In this document: piece by piece, positions 1-8,418 of the stretch
How positions within the stretch are numbered: position 1 is the stretch's first letter
How the letters are laid out: each line of letters starts with the position of its first letter
Assembly: GCF_009299505.1 (NCBI RefSeq)
Contig: NZ_WBSM01000003.1
Location: 213,828-277,827 of the forward strand
Source: Bifidobacterium ramosum
Lineage (GTDB): Bacteria > Actinomycetota > Actinomycetes > Actinomycetales > Bifidobacteriaceae
DNA: 64,000 bases
Reading direction: 5' to 3'
The notes under the pieces: generated by a model
Databases searched by the model: none
Seen by the model: only the letters and a program-made list of their open reading frames with translations
Told to the model about the DNA's origin: nothing
Translations under genes and position numbers: made by a program

Positions 1-1081
1 ACAGTACGCGCCAGTTGCCGTCATCGTGCAGGTCCCGGTCGTCACCGCCGAACATATCTTCCACGTCCGGTTTGGCGGGAGCCCACTGAGGATCGCGAGT
101 CGGGGCCACCGTCCGCAGTTCGCCTTCCATGTAGTCGATCGGATCAATGCACATCTGCCGACGCTCGGTCTCGTCGCCGGACAACTCGGGAATCCGTTCT
201 CTCGCATGGTAGATGATCCAGTCGTCGACGCCGTTCGGCGCCTTGATGATCGAGTTGTGGCCGGTGCCTTCGACGTGGCCGCGACGATGGATCAACGGAT
301 CAAACGTCCCGTAGCCGGCGTGCTTGCGCCAGTCGAGTTCGTCCAGCGGCGTGTCGCCGGACAGCGCGGCCTGCGCATATCCCACGAAATACGTCTCGTT
401 GGTGAACGAGTTGCCGGAGTACGTGATATACGCCTGATCGCGGTGAGTGAACAGCGTCGCGCCCTCGATGGTGTGCCAGTCGCGGCCGTCGCCGAAGCGA
501 TTGCGGGCGAAGATCTCTTCGTCGCGGGTCGGCAGGATCAGCGGGCGCGGGTTGCCGACTCGGCTGGTGGGCGTATCCAACCGGTCGATCATCACGGAGG
601 TTCCCGGACGGTCCAGGCTTACGCCCGCACGCTGATTGTCGGCGTAGAGCAGGTACATGGTGCCGTCCGCACCCCGAACGACCTGCGAATCGATCGCGAA
701 TCCATCAAACAGTGTCGTGACGCACTCGAACGGGCCTTCCGGACGGTCGGCGGTCGCGACGCGCATGATCTGCTCGTGATGATTGTCACTGTCCTCCGGC
801 ATGTCGGACACATACATATACAACGTGCCGTCAATCAGGATCACGGACGGAGCCCAGTACTCCTTGCGCCCCGCTTCCGTGTAGCAGGTGCCGAGACGAT
901 CCCAATGAACCAGATCCGCCGATCTGGAGACCTGCACGCCGTCCGCACACGACGAGTAGCACCAGTATTCGCCAAGATATTCGAGGACGAACGGGTCGGG
1001 CGCGGTATGCGCGACGCCGTCGGCGTATTGCAGCGGGTTGGTGTAGCGCTGCGCCACGGCCGAAGTTGATTGCTGTGTCAT
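1..1081 (-). CDS. Glycoside hydrolase family 43 enzyme (partial, C-terminus off the left edge)
   Basis: About 360 codons are visible from an ATG at 1079-1081; the frame stays open to the window edge, so the C-terminus is missing. The protein looks like a five-bladed beta-propeller GH43 arabinofuranosidase or xylosidase. The early TAPDPFVLEY segment would carry the general-base Asp, GFAIDSQVV the pKa-modulating Asp, and HTIEGATLF the general-acid Glu. There is no signal peptide, so it should act inside the cell on imported oligosaccharides. It lies 19 bp downstream of two sugar ABC permease genes on the same strand and is probably their last or next-to-last partner. No solute-binding protein gene is visible in this operon; it may lie beyond the edge. 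The GH43 subfamily and exact substrate cannot be decided from sequence alone. Confidence 0.8.
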   Translation of the reverse strand, partial: MTQQSTSAVAQRYTNPLQYADGVAHTAPDPFVLEYLGEYWCYSSCADGVQVSRSADLVHWDRLGTCYTEAGRKEYWAPSVILIDGTLYMYVSDMPEDSDNHHEQIMRVATADRPEGPFECVTTLFDGFAIDSQVVRGADGTMYLLYADNQRAGVSLDRPGTSVMIDRLDTPTSRVGNPRPLILPTRDEEIFARNRFGDGRDWHTIEGATLFTHRDQAYITYSGNSFTNETYFVGYAQAALSGDTPLDELDWRKHAGYGTFDPLIHRRGHVEGTGHNSIIKAPNGVDDWIIYHARERIPELSGDETERRQMCIDPIDYMEGELRTVAPTRDPQWAPAKPDVEDMFGGDDRDLHDDGNWRVL

Positions 1082-1100
1082 GATCGCACTCCTGGCTGGC

Positions 1101-1901
1101 TCAGCTCTTCACCGAGCCGGACGTCATGCCTTCCTGCAGCCACTTCTGGCTGATGAGGTAGACGATGACCGACGGAATCATCATCAGGATGAGGGCCGCG
1201 TACATTTCGGCCATCATTTCCTCGGTGTGGTTGCGGCCGTCCATGAACGAGGTCGCGACGAGCGTGATCGGATACAGGTTCTTGTCGCGCAGCATCAGGA
1301 GCGGGGTGAGGTAGTCGTTCCACGAGTAGACGAAGGTGAGCACGCCGGTGGTCGCGATCATGGGCAGGCTGAGCGGCATGAGGATGCCCCAGTAGATGCG
1401 GAACGTGGAGCAGCCGTCCACACGCGCCGCCTCGATGATCTCGTTGGGGATGCCGTCCATGTAGTTGCGCCACAGCAGCAGCATCTGCAATGCGTTGAAC
1501 GCGACCATCGGAATGATCAGACCGGTGTAGGTGTTGGTCAGGCCAAACGTCTTCATCGTGAAGAACTCCGGCATCATCACGGCCGCGCCCGGAACCGCGA
1601 GGCAGGCCAGCAGCATGAAGTACAGGACGTTCGACCCGACGAACTTCATCTTGGAGAACGCATAGCCGGCGAGCGACGTCAGGAGGATGACGATCACGGC
1701 AGTGGCGATCGAGATGAAGGCGCTGTTGAACACGGCTCTGCCGTAGTTGATGTCAGGATTCGTGATCACCCACAGGTAGTTGCCGAATCCGTTGATGTTC
1801 AGCGACTTCATGAACGCGATGGCGATCGGGATGAGCCACAGGATCAGGAAGATGAACAGCACGATGTACATGATGATCGTGGTGCTGAGTTTGCGCTTCA
1901 T
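1101..1901 (-). CDS. Carbohydrate ABC transporter permease, MalG type
   Basis: 266 aa membrane protein with six hydrophobic segments and the EAA loop (IIEAARVDGCSTFRIYWGIL) typical of binding-protein-dependent sugar permeases. It should form a heterodimer with the product of the gene just upstream (start of this gene and stop of that one 9 bp apart) and move an oligosaccharide into the cytoplasm. The ATPase is not encoded here; bifidobacteria usually share one MsiK-type ATPase among such systems. GH43 and GH127 neighbours suggest arabinose-containing oligosaccharides, but that is inferred from context only. Confidence 0.9.
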   Translation of the reverse strand: MKRKLSTTIIMYIVLFIFLILWLIPIAIAFMKSLNINGFGNYLWVITNPDINYGRAVFNSAFISIATAVIVILLTSLAGYAFSKMKFVGSNVLYFMLLACLAVPGAAVMMPEFFTMKTFGLTNTYTGLIIPMVAFNALQMLLLWRNYMDGIPNEIIEAARVDGCSTFRIYWGILMPLSLPMIATTGVLTFVYSWNDYLTPLLMLRDKNLYPITLVATSFMDGRNHTEEMMAEMYAALILMMIPSVIVYLISQKWLQEGMTSGSVKS

Positions 1902-1910
1902 GGCATGACC

Positions 1911-2831
1911 TCACTTCTCGCGATTCGACAGCCACATCTGGCCGAGGGACATCAGGATGGCGATGATCAGGACGAGCACGCCGATCGCGGAGGACAGGCC
2001 GCCCTCGTACTGCTGGATGCCGACCTTGTACAGATACGTGTTCAGGAATTCGGTCGCACGGCCGGGACCGCCGCCGGTGGTCTGCATCACGATATCGAAG
2101 GTCTTCAGCGAGCCGACGATGCCGAGCACGATCAGCACGTTCGTGGTGCCGCGCAGCATCGGGAGCGTGACATAGAACAGGGTCTTCCAGAATCCGGCGC
2201 CGTCGATCTTCGCCGCCTCGTACACCTCCTGCGGGATAGACATCAGACCGGCGTAGTAGATGATCATGGAGAAACCGGTCCACTGGAAGATGTTGACCAC
2301 GCAGATCGTGAGCAGGGCCGTCTTGGGATCGCCGAACCAGGAGTGGGCCAATCCGCCGAGACCGATGTCGGCGAGCACCTGATTGAAGCCGCCGAGGTTC
2401 GGATCAAGCACGCCGCGGAACACGGCTGCGATGATGACGGCGGCCATGGTGACGGGCATGAAGAAGAACGCCTTGAACAAGTTGGAACCGGGCATGCGCT
2501 CCTTGAGAATGACGGCGAGGAGCAGACCGAGCGCCGCCTGGACGACGACCGTCACCACTAGGAAGATGAGGTTGTTAAGCAGTGCCTGGAAGAAGATGGA
2601 ACCGGGCGTCAGCAGCTTGGTGTAGTTCTTCAGCCCGATGAAGCTCGCATCCATGCTGATGCCGTCCCAATCGGTGAACGACATGGCAATGGTGAACCCC
2701 ATGCAGTAGTAGATGAACGCGCCTGAGATGATCACCAGCGGCAATACATAGAGATATGGGATGATGCGGTATCTCCAAGACCGCGAAGACCGTGCCGTGG
2801 TCTTCCCCGACTTGGACTGAATGGCCTTCAT
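1911..2831 (-). CDS. Carbohydrate ABC transporter permease, MalF type
   Basis: 306 aa membrane protein with an N-terminal basic segment, six predicted membrane spans and the EAA loop (VYEAAKIDGAGFWKTLFYV). It is the first gene of the visible operon and partners with the MalG-type permease downstream. Two identical LacI-type operators lie about 85-135 bp upstream of the start, so expression is probably repressed by the LacI protein encoded directly upstream. The start ATG at 2829-2831 follows a short purine-rich sequence. Confidence 0.9.
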   Translation of the reverse strand: MKAIQSKSGKTTARSSRSWRYRIIPYLYVLPLVIISGAFIYYCMGFTIAMSFTDWDGISMDASFIGLKNYTKLLTPGSIFFQALLNNLIFLVVTVVVQAALGLLLAVILKERMPGSNLFKAFFFMPVTMAAVIIAAVFRGVLDPNLGGFNQVLADIGLGGLAHSWFGDPKTALLTICVVNIFQWTGFSMIIYYAGLMSIPQEVYEAAKIDGAGFWKTLFYVTLPMLRGTTNVLIVLGIVGSLKTFDIVMQTTGGGPGRATEFLNTYLYKVGIQQYEGGLSSAIGVLVLIIAILMSLGQMWLSNREK

Positions 2832-2914
2832 CGTCGTTGCTCCTTACGTGCAGTGGTAGTCGGCCCTCGTCGGCCGATCACCACGGACAGTGGTTGTAAC
2901 ACTTTCCTATGTCC

Positions 2915-2964
2915 TCTAAAACGTTTCAGGTTTTGCTCGACGGTCGTTGTCTAAAACGTTTCAG
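2915..2964. promoter_or_regulatory. Two identical LacI-type operators upstream of the permease operon
   Basis: The 15-mer TCTAAAACGTTTCAG occurs at 2915-2929 and again at 2950-2964, 35 bp apart. Its core AAACGTTT is palindromic, as expected for a LacI/GalR operator. The rest of the gap 2832-3036 shows no gene. The same site in reverse orientation, with one change, occurs in front of the GH127 gene at 4365-4378. Confidence 0.8.
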
Positions 2965-3036
2965 ATTGGATGGAATTAATATATATCGCTTTCAGGGAGA
3001 AGTCAAATCAACGTTGTCGTCAATCGCGACGGCACG

Positions 3037-4095
3037 TCATCCCTTCGCTCCGATGACCGGAAAACCAGGGGATGACTGCCTGCAGACCAACGAATATTCG
3101 ACCTCGATACGCTGCTTGGGAGCACGTCTTCCCTGATTCACCTGCTCCAGAATGCTTTCCACGGCCAGTTTCGCGATCTGCCGGCGCCCCGGGTCGATCG
3201 TCGTCAGCGAAGGCGTCGTGTACTGCGACTCGTCGATGTTGTCGAAGCCCACCACCTGCACCTGCGCCGGCACGGACACACCCATCTCCTTCAGCTGACT
3301 GATCACACCGAAGGCCAGCATGTCATTGCACGCGAAGACGCCGTCGAACCGCAGCCCCTCCTGCATCATGTCGGAGATGGCCCGCGCTCCCGCACGGCTG
3401 TTCCAGTCCCCGGTTTCCCGTATCAATCTCTGGTCGACAGGCAGGCCGTACTCACGGAGCGCCGCGACATAGCCCTCGGTACGCAACGATCGCGCGGAGA
3501 CGTTGCCCGGATCCACCGCGCCGCCGACAATGGCGATCGACCGGCAGCCGGCCGAGACAAGATGACACGTGGCGGCCTTCGCCGCATAAATGTTCTGCAC
3601 GATGATGTGGGGAGCGTCGACGCCGAACATGCTCTCGCCAAGCACGACCAAGGGAAAATCCCCCTTGATCTTCCGGGCGTCGCCGTCGCTCAGCTTCAAC
3701 GGGCTGAGGATCAGCCCATCGGTCATCCGCTGGCTCATGATCTGAATGCTGTGCATCTCGCGCGCCGCATCGTATCCGGTCGACTCCACGATCACGCCGT
3801 AGTCGTACTCGCGCGCAACCTGAATGACCTCCTCGGCCAACTCGGCGAAGTACACCTGCGTCAGATCGGGAATGGACAGCGACAGCAGCCGCGTCACCCC
3901 GCGTCGCAGGTTGCGTGCGGTACCGTTGACCACATAGCCGAGCTGGTCGATGGCATCCTGGACGCGTTCCTTCGTCGCCGCGCTCATATATGGATAGCCG
4001 TTCATGTAATTGGACACCGTACCGATGGACACCCCGGCGGCCTTCGCCACATCATGCAGGGTCACTCTCGCGGCGGCACCATTTGCGTCCGTCAT
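3037..4095 (-). CDS. LacI-family transcriptional regulator (arabinoside locus)
   Basis: 352 aa from ATG 4093-4095, which follows a GGAAGGGG ribosome-binding site; an in-frame start 30 bp further upstream would place this site inside the gene and is less likely. The N-terminal helix-turn-helix reads TLHDVAKAAGVSIGTVSNYM, with the hinge helix around ARNLRRG. The periplasmic-binding-like sensor domain fills the rest, with the conserved VVGFDNIDESQYTTPSLTTI segment near the C-terminus. It sits between the permease/GH43 operon and the divergent GH127 gene, and matching operators lie on both sides, so it probably controls both. The effector is unknown. Confidence 0.9.
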   Translation of the reverse strand: MTDANGAAARVTLHDVAKAAGVSIGTVSNYMNGYPYMSAATKERVQDAIDQLGYVVNGTARNLRRGVTRLLSLSIPDLTQVYFAELAEEVIQVAREYDYGVIVESTGYDAAREMHSIQIMSQRMTDGLILSPLKLSDGDARKIKGDFPLVVLGESMFGVDAPHIIVQNIYAAKAATCHLVSAGCRSIAIVGGAVDPGNVSARSLRTEGYVAALREYGLPVDQRLIRETGDWNSRAGARAISDMMQEGLRFDGVFACNDMLAFGVISQLKEMGVSVPAQVQVVGFDNIDESQYTTPSLTTIDPGRRQIAKLAVESILEQVNQGRRAPKQRIEVEYSLVCRQSSPGFPVIGAKG

Positions 4096-4364
4096 ACCAG
4101 ACCCCTTCCCTTGCCGTCCGTCCACATCAGCCGGAAACCGGCATCGTCATCGCGATGATACCCGCATCGTCGTGTGGCATCGGCACCTATATTACATGCC
4201 GGAGCGCGCACGCCCCTTGCCGCATGCGCCGAGCGGACGCAACCGACGGCCGCATGGCCTCCATAATCTTCGTTCACGGCAACGACGCCTCCTTGGTCGC
4301 TTTTCGACGGGGCGCATCGGGAATGGCGGCATACACGCGTCATCGTCGGCGCACCATCGATTTT

Positions 4365-4378
4365 TGAAACGTTATAGA
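4365..4378. promoter_or_regulatory. LacI-type operator upstream of the GH127 gene
   Basis: TGAAACGTTATAGA matches 13 of 14 bases of the reverse complement of the operators at 2915-2929 and 2950-2964. It lies 60 bp upstream of the GH127 start codon, a position suited to repression of that promoter. The sequence 4096-4437 otherwise contains only the divergent leader regions. Confidence 0.75.
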
Positions 4379-4437
4379 AATCATGATACCATGATCACAA
4401 CACACACGCTGTCATATTGATCACAGGAGATCATCCC

Positions 4438-6360
4438 ATGCAGATAGCCACACCGGTACTGCCCTCCACCGAGGCCGTTTCACCACTGTCCATCCACGAA
4501 TCCACCATCGACGGCGGCTTCTGGGCCACCATGCAGAAACTCAACGCCGACCGAATCCTACCGCACATCATCACATGGGAACGCCGCATGGGATGGGTCG
4601 ACAACTTCCGCCTATCGGCGGAACACCACATCGAGCAACGACGCGGAGCCGTCTTCACCGACTCCGACGTCTACAAGATGCTGGAAGCCATCGCCTGGGA
4701 GCTGGGTCGACAGCCCAACGACGCCCTGCAACGAGAATTTGACGACATCGTGCAGTGGATCGCCAAAGCACAGCGCGAGGATGGCTATCTCGAAACCTCG
4801 TTCGGCGACACCGGCCAGCCTGCACGCTACAGCGATCTCGAATGGGGACACGAGCTGTACTGCTGCGGCCATCTGCTTCAAGCCGCCACCGCCCGCATCC
4901 GCATCGGACATCCTGATTGCGCATTGGTCGGCGTGGCCCGCCGGTTCGCCGATCGCATCGTCGAAGACTTCGCCCCCGGGCGTATCGAACGCATCGGCGG
5001 TCATCCTGAAATCGAAACCGCGATGCTGGAATTCGGACGAGCCACCGGCAACGACGCATATATACAAGCAGCGACCCGGTTTATCAACCGTCGTGGTCAC
5101 CACACGCTGGCCGACAGCCACTTCGGCCGGGAATACTTTCAAGACGACATACCGATCCGTCAAGCCACGCGGCTGCGCGGCCACGCCGTGCGGGCCCTCT
5201 ATCTGACAGCCGGCGCGATAGACTGCGCCGTCGAAAACCATGACGACGAACTGCTCGGCATCGTGCGTCGCCAATATCAGGACACCTTGGAGAAACGCAC
5301 CTATCTCACCGGCGGCATGGGCTCCCGGCACAGCGACGAGGCGTTCGGCGACGACTACGAACTGCCGCCCGATCGCGCATACTGCGAAACCTGCGCCGGC
5401 GTCGGCTCCATCATGGTGGCATGGCGGCTGCTGCTGGCGACCGGCGACCTGTCCTACGGCAACATCATCGAACGCACGCTGTATAACGTGATCGCAGCCT
5501 CCCCGTCCACGGACGGCACCTCGTTCTTCTACGTCAATCCCCTGCAACAACGCAACCGCACGCACGAGGCCGCACCGGACCAGTGTAGCCTGCGCGCACA
5601 GGCATCGACGCGCGCGCCGTGGTTCGAAGTCGCATGCTGCCCGTCGAACGTATCCCGCACGCTCGGACAGCTGTCCGCCTACGTCGCCGTCAACAACGGC
5701 AACGGCCTGTCGCTCATCCAATTCATGCCTGGCACGATCCGCACCACGCTGCATGACGGCGGCACGCTCGCGCTGCGGATCGAAACACAATATCCCGACG
5801 ATGGCATAGTGACCATCACCGTGCTCGACGCCCCGCAAACCGCATGGACGTTCTCGACACGCATCCCGGACTGGGCCGGCACGATGACCGTCACGGTCAA
5901 CGGGCGGAGCCGTACCGATCAAGGCGCACAGGCAAGCCTTACCGGCGTCATGCCGGCCGGTACCACCATCCGACTGGAAATGCCGGTCGCACCGCGCATC
6001 ACCTACCCCGACATGCACATCGACGCAGTCCGCGGATGCGCCGCCGTCGAACGCGGGCCGATCGTCTACTGCATGGAATCGATCGATCAGAAACTCTCGC
6101 AGGACCTCAACAGGTATCGCATCGATCCGCAGTCCACGTTGACCGACGACGGCCGGTACATACTGGCGACGGGTTCACTGCTGAACGACGGCCCGACCGA
6201 TGATCCGACCGACGGTTCAGCCGATGATGGCAGGCTCCCCTACCATGACGCCGAACAGCACATCGGCGGACAACCGTGCACGCTGCGGCTGGTTCCCTAC
6301 CACGATTGGGCGAACCGCGGGCCGAGCACGATGCGAGTCTGGATCCCGCTGGGTGAGTAG
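4438..6360 (+). CDS. GH127-family beta-L-arabinofuranosidase (divergent paralogue)
   Basis: 640 aa cytosolic enzyme. ATG 4438 is preferred over an upstream TTG because AGGAGA at 4425-4430 is seven bases before it. The fold is that of GH127 (formerly DUF1680). The zinc/catalytic residues are recognisable: a YCETCA motif (Glu and Cys ligands) in the middle and ACCPSN about 90 residues later, corresponding to HypBA1 Glu338/Cys340 and Cys417/Cys418. HGHPEIETAML-type and NWGYD-like features of pullulanases are absent. It is clearly different from the HypBA1-like protein encoded at 21858-23861, so its linkage specificity may differ. A matching operator 60 bp upstream links it to the neighbouring LacI gene. 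A GH146-type relative cannot be excluded. Confidence 0.85.
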   Translation: MQIATPVLPSTEAVSPLSIHESTIDGGFWATMQKLNADRILPHIITWERRMGWVDNFRLSAEHHIEQRRGAVFTDSDVYKMLEAIAWELGRQPNDALQREFDDIVQWIAKAQREDGYLETSFGDTGQPARYSDLEWGHELYCCGHLLQAATARIRIGHPDCALVGVARRFADRIVEDFAPGRIERIGGHPEIETAMLEFGRATGNDAYIQAATRFINRRGHHTLADSHFGREYFQDDIPIRQATRLRGHAVRALYLTAGAIDCAVENHDDELLGIVRRQYQDTLEKRTYLTGGMGSRHSDEAFGDDYELPPDRAYCETCAGVGSIMVAWRLLLATGDLSYGNIIERTLYNVIAASPSTDGTSFFYVNPLQQRNRTHEAAPDQCSLRAQASTRAPWFEVACCPSNVSRTLGQLSAYVAVNNGNGLSLIQFMPGTIRTTLHDGGTLALRIETQYPDDGIVTITVLDAPQTAWTFSTRIPDWAGTMTVTVNGRSRTDQGAQASLTGVMPAGTTIRLEMPVAPRITYPDMHIDAVRGCAAVERGPIVYCMESIDQKLSQDLNRYRIDPQSTLTDDGRYILATGSLLNDGPTDDPTDGSADDGRLPYHDAEQHIGGQPCTLRLVPYHDWANRGPSTMRVWIPLGE

Positions 6361-6371
6361 TGGCTCGCGGC

Positions 6372-6416
6372 GGCCGTAATCGAGTCCGTATTGCACCTGC
6401 GGACCCGATTACGGCC
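6372..6416. terminator. Hairpin after the GH127 gene
   Basis: Arms 6372-6388 and 6400-6416 pair over 17 positions with one mismatch around an 11-base loop. It begins 12 bp after the stop codon and probably ends transcription, although there is no clear T-run. Confidence 0.6.
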
Positions 6417-6488
6417 TGAATAACGAGAAAAACGGCTTACCGAGTCATCATGCCGCAGCATGGACTCAGGTACGGCCATCAACGAATC

Positions 6489-6537
6489 GTCAGCGTGCGA
6501 TAGACCGGAACCGCACCCCGGTCTATCGCACGCTGAC
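6489..6537. terminator. Perfect 20 bp hairpin overlapping the end of yccF
   Basis: 6489-6508 and 6518-6537 are exact reverse complements around a nine-base loop. The right arm overlaps the last codons and stop of the minus-strand yccF-like gene, so coding sequence and terminator stem share bases. It lies between convergent genes and could work in both directions. Confidence 0.65.
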
Positions 6538-6891
6538 GATGTCGGCACCGAACGGCCACAGCGCCAGCTTGGCCATCTTGAACGACTGGATGCCGAACGG
6601 AATGCCGACGATCGTGATGCAGTTCGCCAAGCCCGCGCCAACATAGCCGATCGCCATCCACCAGCCGACCAGCACCACCCACACGACGTTGGCAAGCATC
6701 GAGCCAACGCCGCCGCGGTAGATCACGGTCCGACCGAACGGCGTCAGCGTAAGTTCCGCCATCTTGAACGCCTGCAATCCCAACGGAATGCCGACGATCG
6801 ACACGCACAGCAGCAGTCCGATCACCGCCCATCCGAGCGACAGGAACAGTCCGCCGAGAATCAGCCACAGAATATTGCCCAACAATCTCAT
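6523..6891 (-). CDS. yccF: YccF-family inner membrane protein
   Basis: 122 aa from ATG 6889-6891; an upstream in-frame start adds 16 residues without membrane character. Two similar halves each contain a hydrophobic span followed by a GIP(L/F)G-(I/L)Q(A/S)FKMA-like motif and a WPFG/TPFG segment, the signature of the YccF domain (DUF307). Its biochemical function is unknown. It is monocistronic, its 3' end forms part of a strong hairpin, and the upstream gene on the same strand is separated by about 120 bp. Confidence 0.85.
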   Translation of the reverse strand: MRLLGNILWLILGGLFLSLGWAVIGLLLCVSIVGIPLGLQAFKMAELTLTPFGRTVIYRGGVGSMLANVVWVVLVGWWMAIGYVGAGLANCITIVGIPFGIQSFKMAKLALWPFGADIVSVR

Positions 6892-7014
6892 GGTTCCATC
6901 ATGGCATGCGCGCGGCGTGCGGAGGGTCAGGGAAACCACTGATTCATCCCTGAGTCGCAGACTGTGGGCCGGATCCGTCCTGGCCGGCTCAGCCGCAACA
7001 CACGAACCGCCTGG

Positions 7015-8085
7015 CTACCGCACCAGGAACACCATGATGATGATCATCGCGAATCCGACGAGATCGGTCATGGAGAACACGGCGCCGGTGACCAGCACGG
7101 CGCTGACGGTCGCGGCGAGCGGTTCGCTGGTGCCGAGCATCGTCGCGCGCATCGACCCGATTCGCAGCACACCGGCCAGAAACAGGCCGTACCCGCCGAA
7201 CGTGCCGCACACCACCGTGTACACCATGAGCAGCACGCCGACCCAGTCCAACGCGGGCGAATTGGCCCATGGCTGCACGATCGGCAGCAGGATCGCGCCG
7301 GAGATCACGAACATGATGCCGTTGACGGTGAGATTGCCCCACTTGGTCATGAGTTTCGCCGGCAGAATCGACAGGCCGCCGGTCGCGAGCGCGTTGATCG
7401 CACCCCAGAACAGACCCATCAACGGCAGTTTCAACGTGGTCAGGTCTCCACCGGTCGCGATGAGGACGGTGCCAACGAATGCAAGCGCGACGCCGATGCC
7501 CTCGCGCAGGGCAGGTAGTCGACGGCCGTGGATGCACACGTACGCAAGCACGACGAGCAGGTTCAGCGACTGCAGGACGGTCGCGGTGCCGGAGTTCGTC
7601 CAGTCGATCGACGACAGGTAGGCGACCTGCGTGATGAGGACGCATACCAGCGAGCAGACAACGAGTTGCGGATACGAACGATGGTCGCGGATCGCGCCGC
7701 GCAGTTGCTTGGGTTCGCGGGCCGCCGCGACGGCGAGGAACAGCGCGCCGGCGAACAGTTCGCGGATGCACGCCAGCCAGAACGGGTCGGCGTGGTACGT
7801 GCCCATGAGCACCTTGGACACGGTGGCGTTGGTGCCCCACATGATGCCGCCGGCGAGTACCAGGCCGATGCCGATCAGCATGCTGCGCGGCGTCTGTTGG
7901 ATCGCAGGGTTGGGTTTGGTGCGTACGTTGGCTGCGGCTTTCGCGCTGGTTGTGGCGCTCACGTTGGCATTGGTGCCAACGTTGGCCTCGGCGTCGGTTC
8001 CGGTATTGGTATTGGTATTGGTATTGGTATTGGTATTAGCGTCAGTGCTGGCTGTGATATCGGCGTCGTTGCCCCGCATGCTCAT
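7015..8085 (-). CDS. EamA/DMT-family transporter with a low-complexity N-terminus
   Basis: 356 aa. From about residue 68 the protein has ten predicted membrane spans and two EamA repeats (for example GGIMWGTNATVSKVL), the pattern of drug/metabolite exporters. The first 67 residues are hydrophilic Thr/Asn/Ala-rich sequence containing an NTNTNTNTNTNT tract encoded by six perfect GGTATT hexamers. A later start at the Met before LIGIGLVLAGG is possible; the longer form is kept because GAGGA lies about ten bases before ATG 8083-8085. Substrate unknown. Confidence 0.8.
   Translation of the reverse strand: MSMRGNDADITASTDANTNTNTNTNTNTGTDAEANVGTNANVSATTSAKAAANVRTKPNPAIQQTPRSMLIGIGLVLAGGIMWGTNATVSKVLMGTYHADPFWLACIRELFAGALFLAVAAAREPKQLRGAIRDHRSYPQLVVCSLVCVLITQVAYLSSIDWTNSGTATVLQSLNLLVVLAYVCIHGRRLPALREGIGVALAFVGTVLIATGGDLTTLKLPLMGLFWGAINALATGGLSILPAKLMTKWGNLTVNGIMFVISGAILLPIVQPWANSPALDWVGVLLMVYTVVCGTFGGYGLFLAGVLRIGSMRATMLGTSEPLAATVSAVLVTGAVFSMTDLVGFAMIIIMVFLVR
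8002..8037. repeat. Six tandem GGTATT hexamers in the exporter gene
   Basis: Six exact copies encode alternating Asn-Thr. Slippage would change the number of NT units without shifting the frame, so this is length variation and not an on/off switch. Confidence 0.9.
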
Positions 8086-8192
8086 GCCCGTCCGTTCCTC
8101 GTCCCTCGTCGTACAGAATCTGCAACGCTACGATACAACGGCTTCCCGCCATCATCCGTCACCTTTGACAGACAAAACGACCTCACCCTCCT

Positions 8193-8349
8193 ACGGACAT
8201 ACAGCCGATTGGAGGGCAAAAACGGCTGTATGTCCGTTAGAGGTAAGGCACTAAGCACTTGGGAACGTTCCTACGACAGGATGCGCGCCTCAATCACTTC
8301 AACGGACATACAGCCGTTTTCGCCCCGCCAATCGGCTGTATGTCCGTTG
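8193..8349. repeat. Palindrome family 1, pair (copies 8193-8237, 8301-8347)
   Basis: Two hairpins with ACGGACATACAGCCG / CGGCTGTATGTCCGT arms. The loop of the second is nearly the reverse complement of the first, so the pair is an inverted duplication around a ~62 bp spacer. It lies in the 330 bp gap between telA (3' end) and the exporter gene (5' end). No gene is seen in the gap. Confidence 0.85.
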
Positions 8350-8418
8350 GAGAGGCGGAAGCCCCCCCACAGACGCAGCACATCCGTCACGGGACCACGC
8401 TACAGCGAAGAAGCCCCG

